A DNA stretch of 21,842 nt from JAIVGV01 sp035295985 (GTDB lineage Bacteria > Acidobacteriota > Blastocatellia > Pyrinomonadales > Pyrinomonadaceae): contig DATHBT010000154.1 of the NCBI GenBank assembly GCA_035295985.1, positions 1 through 21,842 of the forward strand. Reading direction: 5' to 3'. A program made the translations under genes and the position numbers. Numbering within the stretch: the stretch's first letter is position 1; every line of letters starts with the position of its first letter. This document shows positions 1 to 7,199 of the stretch, in pieces. The notes below the pieces were generated by a model. It ran no database searches. It saw only the letters and a list, made by a program, of their open reading frames with translations, and was not told the origin of the DNA.

Positions 1-2154
1 CTGCTTGTCCGCCGTCAGCAGCACGCAGAACGACTGGTCGGCCCCGCGCCCGACGCGACCGCGCAACTGGTGAAGCTGCGAGAGGCCGAAACGCTCGGCG
101 TGCTCGATGATCATCAAGGAAGCGTTCGGCACGTCAACACCGACCTCGACGACGGTCGTCGCGACGAGAATCTGAATCTCGCCGGAGACGAAGCGGCGCA
201 TCACCTCATCCTTCTCCGCCGGCTTCATCTTGCCGTGCAGCAGTCCGATCTGGAAGTTCGGGAAGACGCGGTCGCGCAGGTGCTCATACATCCGCGTCGC
301 GTCCTTCAAGTCCATCTTCTCTGACTCCTCGACGAGCGGATAGACGACGTAAACCTGCCGGCCCTGCCTGACCTCGCGCTCGACGCCCTTGTAAACTCCG
401 CCGCGCTGATCCTCGCCGCAGACGACCGTCTTGATCGGCGTCCGTCCGGGCGGCAACTCGTCGATGACCGAAACATCCAGGTCGCCGTAAACGGTCATGG
501 CGAGCGAGCGCGGGATGGGCGTGGCGGTCATCACGAGCACGTCGGGGTTGTAGCCGCGCTCGCGCAGCGCCGCGCGCTGGAGGACGCCGAAGCGGTGCTG
601 CTCGTCGATGACGACGACGCCGAGCTTCGCGAACTCGACCGACTCCTGTATCAGCGCGTGCGTGCCGACGCACAAGTTGACTTCGCCGGCCGCGATGTCT
701 GCGTGGAGCCGTCGCTTCTCGGCGGCGCGCAGCGATCCGGTCAGGAGTTCGACGCGGTAGGGCGTGCGGGCGAGGAGGCGTTTGATGTTGCGCGCGTGCT
801 GCTCGGCGAGGATTTCGGTCGGGGCCATGAGCGCCGCCTGGTAGCCGTTCTCGATGACGGCCAGCATGGCTAGGAGCGCGACGATGGTCTTGCCGCTGCC
901 CACGTCGCCTTGCAGCAGGCGGTTCATCGGCGCGTCCGAGGTCATGTCGTCGAGGATGCGCCGGACGCAACGCTCCTGCGCGGCCGTCAGCTCGAACGGG
1001 AGAACCTCTGCGAGGCTGCGGCGCACGCGCTCGTCCAACTCGACAACCGCGCCCTTCGGCTCCTTGACGCGCTCGGCGCGGCGGACGGCGAGCGCGAGCG
1101 CGACCCAGAAAAACTCCTCGAAGATGAGGCGCAGGTGCGCGGGCGAGCGTGCGATCTCGTAATCTGCGAGCGGCACGTCTTCCGTGGGGAAGTGGATGCG
1201 GCGCAGTGCTTCGGCGCGGTTGATCAACTTCTGCCGCGCGACCAAGTCGGGCGGGAGCGTTTCGGGGATCGCCTCGTCGTCGATGAGCGCGAGGACTGCG
1301 TGTGTGATCTCTCGCAGACGCTTCGTGCGGAACTCGCCGAGTTTGCGATAGACGGGAACGCGGCGGCCGACGTGGATCGCCGCCAGCGCCGGATCGCCCG
1401 CGTCCTCCTCCTCGCCCTCGCCGCCGGCAGAGTCGTCGTCGCTCTCGACGGCGACACTCTCGTCTTCGTCCGCCCCCTCGGCGGGCGTGCGGCTCTTCGT
1501 CACGGCTGCGCCGGTATTCCTTGCCGCCGCGTTCTCAAAACCGACTTCGCCGCGTCCCCGCGTCTCCGCGTCGCCCCGCCCGTCCTCTTCGGCAAGCCGG
1601 ATCAGCGCGTGCTCCGGCGGCGTGAAAGTGCCCGGCAGCATCTCCAGTTCGTCGGGCTTGTTCAGGCGGAGCGAGAAGGTGTTGCGCCGCGCGTCCCACT
1701 CCCAGCGGCCGAAGGCGATGAAGCGCGCGCCGCGCTGAAACCGCTGGCGGTTGTACGCGACGATGCGCGCGGCCTGCCGCCCCGAGACGAACCACCAGAC
1801 GACCACGGGCTTGCCCGTCCGCTCCGTGTCGCCGGCCGTGATCTCGAAGATGAAGAGCGGCGGCGCCTTCGGCCCGCGGTTCTTCCCGACCTGAAAGCCC
1901 CCGGCGACGCGCACGTAGAGATCGAGCGAGACCTCAAGCCCGTCGCGCAGATCACTGATGCGCGCGAGGTTCGATCTGTCCTCGTAGCGCATCGGCAAAT
2001 AGTTCAACAGGTCTTCGACCGTCGCCTCGCCCGCGTCCGACTTGTCGGAAACGGAGGCCAGCGCGAGCGCCAGCCTGCGGGCCGACGGCTGCCCGAAACG
2101 CGGGATGCCGAATTTGTGCAGCGAGAGGACTGGGGTGTCGAGCGAGAGGGACAT
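1..2154 (-). CDS. recG: ATP-dependent DNA helicase RecG (C-terminus cut by window edge)
   Basis: RecG remodels stalled replication forks and branch-migrates Holliday junctions. The frame is open from ATG at 2154 to base 1 (718 codons), so only the extreme C-terminus is missing. Seen: an N-terminal region with DLLNYLPMRYEDRS and an OB-like wedge domain; Walker A GDVGSGKT at about residues 416-423; the Walker B/motif II box DEQHRFG at about 517-523; and, near the edge, QLHQLRGRVGRG of motif VI. These are diagnostic of RecG. Odd: between the wedge and helicase parts there is an extra linker (about residues 190-255). It contains a run of Asp/Glu near residues 239-251 and a tract encoded by an 8-bp repeat. 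The extreme N-terminus is also divergent from the usual GVGP-containing start. No clear Shine-Dalgarno lies before the ATG. A long hairpin repeat occupies the gap to the upstream bacilliredoxin gene. Confidence 0.96.
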   Translation of the reverse strand, partial: MSLSLDTPVLSLHKFGIPRFGQPSARRLALALASVSDKSDAGEATVEDLLNYLPMRYEDRSNLARISDLRDGLEVSLDLYVRVAGGFQVGKNRGPKAPPLFIFEITAGDTERTGKPVVVWWFVSGRQAARIVAYNRQRFQRGARFIAFGRWEWDARRNTFSLRLNKPDELEMLPGTFTPPEHALIRLAEEDGRGDAETRGRGEVGFENAAARNTGAAVTKSRTPAEGADEDESVAVESDDDSAGGEGEEEDAGDPALAAIHVGRRVPVYRKLGEFRTKRLREITHAVLALIDDEAIPETLPPDLVARQKLINRAEALRRIHFPTEDVPLADYEIARSPAHLRLIFEEFFWVALALAVRRAERVKEPKGAVVELDERVRRSLAEVLPFELTAAQERCVRRILDDMTSDAPMNRLLQGDVGSGKTIVALLAMLAVIENGYQAALMAPTEILAEQHARNIKRLLARTPYRVELLTGSLRAAEKRRLHADIAAGEVNLCVGTHALIQESVEFAKLGVVVIDEQHRFGVLQRAALRERGYNPDVLVMTATPIPRSLAMTVYGDLDVSVIDELPPGRTPIKTVVCGEDQRGGVYKGVEREVRQGRQVYVVYPLVEESEKMDLKDATRMYEHLRDRVFPNFQIGLLHGKMKPAEKDEVMRRFVSGEIQILVATTVVEVGVDVPNASLMIIEHAERFGLSQLHQLRGRVGRGADQSFCVLLTADKQ
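1550..1572 (-). repeat. 8-bp tandem repeat inside recG
   Basis: Three units of an 8-bp motif, GACGCGGA on the coding strand with one variant, lie in frame in the recG linker (about residues 195-202). The shared core gcgtc recurs on the plus strand at 1552, 1560 and 1568. The tract is in the acidic, probably disordered insertion, so the protein can tolerate it. Confidence 0.8.
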
Positions 2155-2163
2155 GGGAGCAGG

Positions 2164-2235
2164 GTGACAAGAAACCGTGACAGGTGACAAGCAAGAAGTT
2201 GTTTTGCTTGTCACCTGTCACGGTTTACTTGTCAC
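2164..2235. repeat. Heptad inverted repeat (GTGACAA class), long hairpin
   Basis: Arms 2172-2194 and 2204-2226 are perfect 23-bp reverse complements with a 9-nt loop. Allowing one bulged T, the stem extends to 2164-2235 (31 against 32 nt). Units are of the type GTGACAA, GTGACAG and GTAAACC with 7-bp spacing in the right arm. The left arm has lost one base. It fills the gap between the brx stop (2241) and the recG start (2154). It has no U-run of the usual intrinsic terminator type, although so long a hairpin would affect read-through. Confidence 0.9.
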
Positions 2236-2240
2236 GGCTT

Positions 2241-2681
2241 TTAGGCGTTCGTCGTTGCCGTCGCCGCGCAGTGCTGGCGGAAGGCGGCTGAGAGTTCGTC
2301 GGCGATCTGGTCGGCGAATTTTTGCTCGATCTGGTGGCGCTCCATCATGTAAACGAGGCGGCCGTCTTTGAAGAGGCCGATCTGCGGCGAGGACGGCGGG
2401 TAGGGCGCGAAGTGCTCGCGCGCTTTGGCCGTCGCCTCGATATCGGCCCCCGCGAAGACGGTCACGACGCGGTCGGGCCGCGCCTCGTTCTGCAAAGCCA
2501 TGACGACGCCGGGCCGCGCGCGACCGGCGGCGCAGCCGCAGACCGAGTTGACGACGACGAGCAGCGTGCCACTCGTGTTTTTGATCGCGTCTTCGACCTG
2601 TTCGGGCGTGCGCGTCTCCTCGATCCCGTGGCGCGTCAGGTCTTCGCGCATCGGCTTGATGAGAATCTCTGAGTAAGGCAT
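2241..2681 (-). CDS. BrxA/BrxB family bacilliredoxin
   Basis: A 146-residue thioredoxin-fold protein matching the YphP/YqiW (BrxA/BrxB, formerly DUF1094) family in length and motifs: MPYSEILIKPMREDL at the start, the redox motif NSVCGCAAGRARPG with C48-G-C50, and SSPQIGLFKDG toward the C-terminus. In Firmicutes these proteins remove bacillithiol from S-bacillithiolated proteins. Whether this organism makes bacillithiol cannot be told from the window. The start at 2681 is chosen over an upstream in-frame codon (2732) because the conserved family N-terminus begins there and AAGGAG lies about 11 nt upstream. It is transcribed with recG downstream and follows tsaE after a 139-nt gap. Confidence 0.93.
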   Translation of the reverse strand: MPYSEILIKPMREDLTRHGIEETRTPEQVEDAIKNTSGTLLVVVNSVCGCAAGRARPGVVMALQNEARPDRVVTVFAGADIEATAKAREHFAPYPPSSPQIGLFKDGRLVYMMERHQIEQKFADQIADELSAAFRQHCAATATTNA

Positions 2682-2786
2682 CTCTTGGTGTCGCTCCTTG
2701 CTGTGGTTCTTTCCTGTCTCGACGCGGATCAATTTAACACAGAGACGTGGCGGGAGCGGAAGACCGGCCGGCCCGGCCCGGTGGGC

Positions 2787-2817
2787 TGCCGGGCGTCGCC
2801 TTCGGAGAAGCCCGGCA
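2787..2817. other. GC-rich hairpin downstream of tsaE
   Basis: TGCCGGGC (2787-2794) pairs with GCCCGGCA (2810-2817) just after the tsaE stop codon. No T-run follows on either strand, so it is not a standard intrinsic terminator. It may be an RNA-stabilising stem or chance in this GC-rich DNA. Confidence 0.35.
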
Positions 2818-2820
2818 CTT

Positions 2821-3351
2821 TCACTGAACGGCGGGCGAGGCGGGCCGTACCGAGATGAGGCGCGGGTCTTCGCCGTCGCCCGCGATTGAGACTTTCCAGA
2901 CGGGCGGCGGGAGGCGGTAGCCGCCCATGCGCTCGGCCCACTCGATGACGATGACTGCGTGCTCCTCCGAGAGCAGTTCGTCGAGATCGACGGCGTGGGC
3001 GGCGACCGCGCCCTGCGGCAGGCGGTAGAGGTCGAGGTGGTAGAGCGTGAGCCGACCGCCGTCGTAGCGGTTGACGAGCGTGAAGGAGGGGCTGTTCACC
3101 TCGTCAACGTCAATGCCGAGTCCGGCGGCCAGTCCTTTGACGAAGACGGTCTTTCCCGCGCCGAGCGGCCCGCCGAGCAGAACGGTTTCGCCGCCCGCGA
3201 GCCGAGAGCCGAAGCGCTCGCCGAGCGCGAACGTTTCGGCCTCGTCGCCCGAAGGCCACTCGCCGGCGGGGAGCTGTTCGACCGCGCCCGCCGCGTCCTC
3301 GCGCTCCGCGCCTTCGTGCGCCCTGTCCTGCGTGCGTGCGCCGTCGGTCAC
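2821..3351 (-). CDS. tsaE: tRNA (adenosine(37)-N6)-threonylcarbamoyltransferase complex ATPase TsaE
   Basis: TsaE is the P-loop ATPase that, with TsaB and TsaD, makes t6A37 on ANN-decoding tRNAs in the cytoplasm. Seen in 176 residues: Walker A GPLGAGKT at 61-68, SPSFTLVNRY at about 87-96, the family signature HLDLYRL at 105-111 and VIEWAERMGG at 135-144. The first 30 or so residues are a charged extension not needed for the fold, so the protein is slightly longer than the usual 150-160. The GTG start at 3351 overlaps the nnr TGA stop by four bases (GTGA), which implies translational coupling. The nnr-tsaE neighbourhood is common in bacteria. Confidence 0.95.
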   Translation of the reverse strand: MTDGARTQDRAHEGAEREDAAGAVEQLPAGEWPSGDEAETFALGERFGSRLAGGETVLLGGPLGAGKTVFVKGLAAGLGIDVDEVNSPSFTLVNRYDGGRLTLYHLDLYRLPQGAVAAHAVDLDELLSEEHAVIVIEWAERMGGYRLPPPVWKVSIAGDGEDPRLISVRPASPAVQ

Positions 3352-5006
3352 GGCCGCTCTCCTTCCGGGTCGAGCGCGCGGACGGCCGCGCCGAGATGTT
3401 CGGTGATGTCGGACGCGACCATCGAGCGAAAGCCGCGCGCCGCAGCCGCGAGATCACCCGCCGCGCCGCCGACGTGAACCGCCGCGAGCACGGCAGACAG
3501 CACGTCGGCCGCATCTTTGTGTATGCCGCGGGACTGGGCGATGAAGCCTGTGATGATGCCGGTTAGCGTGTCGCCCGATCCGGCCGTGCCGAGTCCGGGG
3601 TTGCCGGTCGGGTTGACGAAGACGCGGCCGTCGGGCGCGGCGACGAGCGTCCGCGCGCCCTTCAGGACGACGATCAATCCGTGCGCCGACGCGAAGTCGC
3701 GCGCGAGGGCGACGCGGTCAGCCGTCGCATTTATCTCGTCGGCCGCGCCGACGAGCCTTCGCATCTCGCCGAGGTGCGGCGTCAGAACGAGAAGCAACTC
3801 CCCCGAGCCGCGCAGCTCAGCGGGCCACGGCGCGAGGCAGTTGAGGCCGTCTGCGTCGATGACGACGGGCGTCGTGCGCCGCCCGACCACGGAACGGACG
3901 AATGTTCGGGTCTCTTCGTCGGTCGTCAGTCCGGGGCCGACCGCTACCACGTCGGCACGCTTAAAGAGCCGCGCCGCTTCGTCGAATGCGTTTTTACTGA
4001 ACGCGCCGCCGGGCGTCTCGGTGAGGCCCGCGGTCATCACCTCCGGCATCACGCGCGCGGCGACGGCGGGCAGGGCCGACGCGGGCGAGGCGACCGTGAC
4101 CAGCCCCGCGCCCGAACGCATCGCCGCGCGAGCTGTGAGCACGGCCGCGCCGGTCATCCCGCGCGAGCCTGCGAAGATGAGCGCGTGGCCGTGCGTGTTC
4201 TTGAAGGAGTCGGGCGCGTAGCGCGTGGCGGCGAGCCACGAGCGCGCGTCGTTGGCTTCGGTGAGGAAGAGTCGCGACGGTGCTTCGGCGACGAGAGAGG
4301 CGGGCGAGCCGATACTTGCGACGACAAGTCGCCCATTCAAATGGGACGCGGGCGGAAGCACGTTGGCCGGCTTCGGGGCAGTGAAGGTGACGGTCAGGTC
4401 TGCGCGGACGGCTTCGCCGATGGGGTGGGCCGAGTCGGCGTCGAGGCCCGAAGGCACGTCGAGCGAGACGACGAAGGAGCGCGGCGCGCCGGACGCGCGT
4501 GCCTCGCGCACGGCAGAGAGCGATGCTACTGCCTCTCGAAAAATTCCTTCGAGCGGTCGCGAGAGGCCCGTGCCGAAGAGCGCGTCCACGAGCACGTCAT
4601 AGCCGGCGAGTCGCGCCCTCGTCTCCTGCCAATGCGCGCCGCCGTCGGGGCATTCGAGGAAGCGCAGCCGCGATGCCGCGTCGGCCGAAGCGAGCTGGCG
4701 GGCGATCTCAAAGTTCGCTCGCGCATCGCCGCACGCCTCGTCAGCCCGGCCGAAAAGTAGAATTTCGACGTGCGCGCCGGCCGTCCAGAGGATTCGTGCG
4801 AGCGCGGCCCCGTCGCCGCCGTTGTTGCCGCGGCCACAGAGTATGAGAACCCGTAGATCGGGGAAGGTTTCGGGGAAAAGGGAGGCGACGGCGCGCGCGG
4901 AGGCGTCGGCCGCGGCTTCCATCAGCAGCAGGGATGGGACGGCGTGCCGCTCCGTGGTCAGGCGGTCGATTTCGCGCATCTCCGCGGCTGTGACGACTTT
5001 CTGCAC
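3348..5006 (-). CDS. nnr: Bifunctional NAD(P)H-hydrate epimerase / ADP-dependent NAD(P)H-hydrate dehydratase
   Basis: A cofactor-repair enzyme of 552 residues. The N-terminal YjeF_N domain epimerises R- to S-NAD(P)HX. The C-terminal ribokinase-like domain dehydrates S-NAD(P)HX back to NAD(P)H using ADP. Seen: CGRGNNGGDG at 57-66, DALFGTGL at 141-148 and DVPSGLDAD at 183-191 (epimerase); then MTGAAVLTARAAMRSGAG at about 284-301, VGPGL at 356-360, LTPHLGEM at 408-415 and the catalytic GSGDT at 476-480 (dehydratase). The GTG start at 5006 is forced: an in-frame stop lies 12 codons upstream and no other initiator intervenes. There is no Shine-Dalgarno. The predicted -10 ends 7 nt before the GTG, so the message may be leaderless. 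It is coupled to tsaE by a 4-nt overlap. Confidence 0.96.
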   Translation of the reverse strand: MQKVVTAAEMREIDRLTTERHAVPSLLLMEAAADASARAVASLFPETFPDLRVLILCGRGNNGGDGAALARILWTAGAHVEILLFGRADEACGDARANFEIARQLASADAASRLRFLECPDGGAHWQETRARLAGYDVLVDALFGTGLSRPLEGIFREAVASLSAVREARASGAPRSFVVSLDVPSGLDADSAHPIGEAVRADLTVTFTAPKPANVLPPASHLNGRLVVASIGSPASLVAEAPSRLFLTEANDARSWLAATRYAPDSFKNTHGHALIFAGSRGMTGAAVLTARAAMRSGAGLVTVASPASALPAVAARVMPEVMTAGLTETPGGAFSKNAFDEAARLFKRADVVAVGPGLTTDEETRTFVRSVVGRRTTPVVIDADGLNCLAPWPAELRGSGELLLVLTPHLGEMRRLVGAADEINATADRVALARDFASAHGLIVVLKGARTLVAAPDGRVFVNPTGNPGLGTAGSGDTLTGIITGFIAQSRGIHKDAADVLSAVLAAVHVGGAAGDLAAAARGFRSMVASDITEHLGAAVRALDPEGERP

Positions 5007-5013
5007 GCGCCGG

Positions 5014-5043
5014 ATGATAAGGAGGTTCGCACCCGCCGGTCAA
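5014..5043 (-). promoter_or_regulatory. Predicted sigma70-type promoter of nnr-tsaE
   Basis: On the minus strand TTGACC (5038-5043) and TATCAT (5014-5019) are separated by 18 nt. The -10 is only 7 nt from the nnr GTG, which would place transcription start at or next to the start codon. Inferred from consensus matches only. Confidence 0.55.
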
Positions 5044-5227
5044 CGGGCGCGTCGGGCAGGCACGGCCGGGCGCGGTGTATGGCCTTCGTTTTGGGAAAAT
5101 AAAAAGAGCGCCAGTCCCCGGTTCCCCGGGCCTGCCGCTACTTCAACCGTCCGTCCGTTGTACCTCTCTACAAAAGCCGAATCGCGCCCGAACTCCAGAA
5201 ATAATTGGCGGGGCTAAAAAATTGCCG
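5044..5227. other. Intergenic stretch between nnr promoter and PEP-CTERM terminator
   Basis: The full gene-free stretch is 5007-5331. It holds the nnr promoter on one side and the PEP-CTERM gene terminator on the other. The middle shows only a weak 5-bp hairpin (TTGTA...TACAA near 5158-5173) and an A/T-rich patch near 5096-5105. I see no gene. Confidence 0.5.
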
Positions 5228-5270
5228 AAAAAACGAGACGGGCCGGGTCGCTTTTTGAACGACCCGGCCC
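5228..5270 (-). terminator. Intrinsic terminator of PEP-CTERM gene 1
   Basis: An 11-bp perfect stem, GGGCCGGGTCG (5240-5250) against CGACCCGGCCC (5260-5270), has a 9-nt loop. On the minus strand it is followed by a T-run (complement of the six A at 5228-5233). It lies 61 nt after the stop codon of the gene ending at 5332. Confidence 0.88.
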
Positions 5271-5331
5271 GCCCGGACGAGCAACCGCAAGGAGCAAACC
5301 GAAAGCTGAAAAACCCTTTAGCGCGTGAACT

Positions 5332-5946
5332 TTACGCGGCTTTGCGCCGCCTGCGCGCGACGCCCGCCACGCCGGCCAGGCCAGTGCCGAGCAGGATCAT
5401 CGTGGCCGGCTCGGGCACGGCCGTCTGTGTCCCCGTGAACCCGGCCGTCAGCCGCGCCGACATGCCCGACTGGACGAAGACGTCGGGGATGGTGAGCGTG
5501 AACGATCCCGTGCCTGTCTCGTTCGCGAACGTGAAGACCTGCGTGGGCTGGGCGAAGCTGATGTTCACGCCGCCCTGACCGGGGTTTGGCGAAACGCTGC
5601 CCGTGATGGTAGCCGTGTAAGTCGCGCCCTGCCCGCCGGTGATGCCCGTCGGGGCCGTAAAGGTGATGTCCAGTCTGAACGTCCCGTTCACGGCTTGGAG
5701 ATCATCCGTGCTCAGGAAGAACGTCCCCAGCCTGTTGGCGTCGCTGAGGGAGCCGACCCCCAGCGCGGTGGTGCCCGTAAAGGTGTTGCCCTGGAAAGTC
5801 AGTTGCGGGACATTGGTGATCGTACCAGCGGTCGTGCCGCTGATGGTCACCTCGTCTGCGAGCGCAACAGTCTGGGCGGCCGTAAAGATCGCGAGCAGCG
5901 CAACGCTCATGGCGAGCGGTTTGAGCATCGTCGCAAGGTTTTTCAT
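5332..5946 (-). CDS. PEP-CTERM sorting domain-containing exported protein 1
   Basis: 204 residues: a Sec signal peptide (MKNLATMLKPLAMSVALLAI..., cleavage near ALA-DE at about 30-31), a Thr/Gly-rich, beta-strand-rich middle, then a C-terminal PEP-CTERM tripartite signal starting VPEPATM at 177. That signal continues with a hydrophobic segment and ends in an Arg cluster (RRRRKAA). Such proteins are cut by exosortase and are typical of biofilm or exopolysaccharide-producing Gram-negatives. No exosortase is in this window. The start has GGAGG 11 nt upstream. The body of the protein is unlike gene 2, but the DNA coding the sorting signal is almost identical. Specific function unknown. Confidence 0.92.
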   Translation of the reverse strand: MKNLATMLKPLAMSVALLAIFTAAQTVALADEVTISGTTAGTITNVPQLTFQGNTFTGTTALGVGSLSDANRLGTFFLSTDDLQAVNGTFRLDITFTAPTGITGGQGATYTATITGSVSPNPGQGGVNISFAQPTQVFTFANETGTGSFTLTIPDVFVQSGMSARLTAGFTGTQTAVPEPATMILLGTGLAGVAGVARRRRKAA

Positions 5947-6240
5947 GACTTCTGACGCCTCCGTGGACCCTTGTACGTGAAACTGTGTGTTCTCAGCGTC
6001 TTAGCGTCTGCCGCCGCCCGTACCGGCCTGGGGCGTGGCGACCGCGCCGAAATTCCTGAGAGCGATGCCGAACCGCACTTTCGGTGAAACTCTCCGAAGG
6101 ATTCAGGGGAGGGGCGACACCCCTTGAATCTTGATCGGCGACCGACACAAGCCGGGCCGCCGAACTCAACCTTATTTCAAACCTTTACCGGCAAAAATGC
6201 TTAATGGCAGGAGACTTCCAGAAAAATCCCCGTGCCACTT
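5947..6240 (-). promoter_or_regulatory. Long leader/promoter region of PEP-CTERM gene 1
   Basis: About 295 nt of non-coding DNA between the terminator of gene 2 and the start of gene 1. It has a strong inverted repeat, GATTCAGGGG (6100-6109) against CCCC-T-TGAATC (6120-6130), and a smaller one, CCGAA/TTCGG, near 6068-6084. Both would fold in the 5' leader. I could not match it to a known riboswitch and found no convincing -35/-10 pair. The function as a regulated leader is inference. Confidence 0.4.
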
Positions 6241-6282
6241 AAAAAACTTCGGGAGCCGCGTCCGGTAGTGGAGCGGCTCCCG
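6241..6282 (-). terminator. Intrinsic terminator of PEP-CTERM gene 2
   Basis: A 10-bp perfect stem, CGGGAGCCGC and GCGGCTCCCG (6250-6259 with 6273-6282), has a 13-nt loop. On the minus strand it is followed by GAAGTTTTTT (complement of 6241-6249). It sits 36 nt past the stop codon at 6319. Confidence 0.92.
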
Positions 6283-6318
6283 GGATTCAGAGGGCGGAGG
6301 CGACGGTCGCCCGGCGCG

Positions 6319-6921
6319 TTAGCTCTTGGCTGACTTGTTGCGGCGTCGGCGTGCGCTGGCTGCCACGCCGGCCAGCCCCGTGCCGAGCAGGATCATCGTC
6401 GCCGGCTCGGGAATCGGCTCCACGTTCGGCTGGATGACGATGCTGCCGTCGTTCGGGCCGATGCCCTGGAAGCGCAGGAAGATGGATTGCGCGATCCGGT
6501 CGGCAGTCAGGTCGGAGAAGTCGCCCGTCACGCTGAAGGTCGCGCACTCGCCCGGTGCAATGCCATCGCTGACCTTCCCGCCGCCGAAGTTTTTGCCCGT
6601 CAGGAGCGCGAAATCGAATGTTGAGGTGGACGTTTGCGCGCCGCCTTGCGCCTTGACCTCGGTCCGCACCACGAAATTAGGGTCGTCCGATGTCGTCAGG
6701 GTGAAAGTTCCGCGGTCCGTGCCGGGGAGATTGAACCCGATGGCGGTGATCGTGCCAGTCGTCGAAGTGTTGCAGAGAGTGAAAGTGAATGTGCTACCCG
6801 TCAACGAGTAGTTCGAGATGGTGGCCGTCGGCGTTGGGGTGACCGGGTCGGCCTGGGCAGCTGTGTGCAGCGCGAGCATCAGCACGGCGGCGGAAGTGGT
6901 CAGAAGCAGCTTGCGGAACAT
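6319..6921 (-). CDS. PEP-CTERM sorting domain-containing exported protein 2
   Basis: 200 residues: a signal peptide (MFRKLLLTTSAAVLMLAL..., cleavage near AQA-DP at about 24), a Thr/Ser-rich beta-type domain with a few cysteines, and a C-terminal sorting signal starting IPEPATM at 170. The signal has a hydrophobic stretch and a basic tail RRRRNKSAKS. Expected to be exported and processed by an exosortase encoded elsewhere. The start has an excellent GGAGGAG about 8 nt upstream. It is transcribed separately from gene 1, because a strong terminator follows it. The natural role is unknown; PEP-CTERM proteins generally belong to extracellular matrix. Confidence 0.92.
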   Translation of the reverse strand: MFRKLLLTTSAAVLMLALHTAAQADPVTPTPTATISNYSLTGSTFTFTLCNTSTTGTITAIGFNLPGTDRGTFTLTTSDDPNFVVRTEVKAQGGAQTSTSTFDFALLTGKNFGGGKVSDGIAPGECATFSVTGDFSDLTADRIAQSIFLRFQGIGPNDGSIVIQPNVEPIPEPATMILLGTGLAGVAASARRRRNKSAKS

Positions 6922-7199
6922 TTCGGTATCTCCTCCCTCGTGAATCCTTTACGGCTTTGGAAACGGGTCGCCCCAAGGCCCGGTCGTGACGCCCCACCGC
7001 ACAGGGATAAAAGTCCGCCGGGCAGCGACTTTCTGGACTTTTTGGTGTCTCGTTGGGAAGGAAAACACCAATGGCCGCGCGTTTCCAAAAAAACCGTGCG
7101 TCGGCGGTGTGAATTAAAAGTGAACTCGCGGCGCGCGACGGAGCAGCGCCGGGCCGCGGGCGAGGGCGGATCGCGGGGGATTTTCGGGGGGAGCCGCCG
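6922..7199. other. Intergenic region upstream of PEP-CTERM gene 2, with inverted repeat
   Basis: 278 nt separating the murJ stop from PEP-CTERM gene 2. It contains the dyad TTGGTGT (7042-7048) and ACACCAA (7065-7071), 16 nt apart and about 120 nt before the gene, a possible operator or RNA stem. TTTGGAAAC (6956-6964) recurs inverted at 7081-7089. I see no gene and no clear promoter hexamers. Confidence 0.4.

Noticed and set aside
910..2187. Long open frame on the plus strand opposite recG (425 codons)
   Set aside because: It is antisense to the well-supported recG frame. Its protein is Arg/Ala/Asp-rich with no recognisable domain, as expected of a shadow frame in GC-rich coding DNA.
5019..5026. 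AAGGAGG-like Shine-Dalgarno on the plus strand near 5019
   Set aside because: It is on the strand opposite nnr, and the plus-strand frames there are shadows of nnr. Coincidental.
6215..6240. Sigma-54 promoter upstream of PEP-CTERM gene 1
   Set aside because: The minus strand has a perfect TGGCACG, but the -12 element reads TTTTT and lacks the required GC. Not reported as a promoter.
5947..6240. Known riboswitch (c-di-GMP, cobalamin, fluoride) in the PEP-CTERM leader
   Set aside because: I compared remembered core motifs and found no convincing match. Left as an unnamed structured leader.
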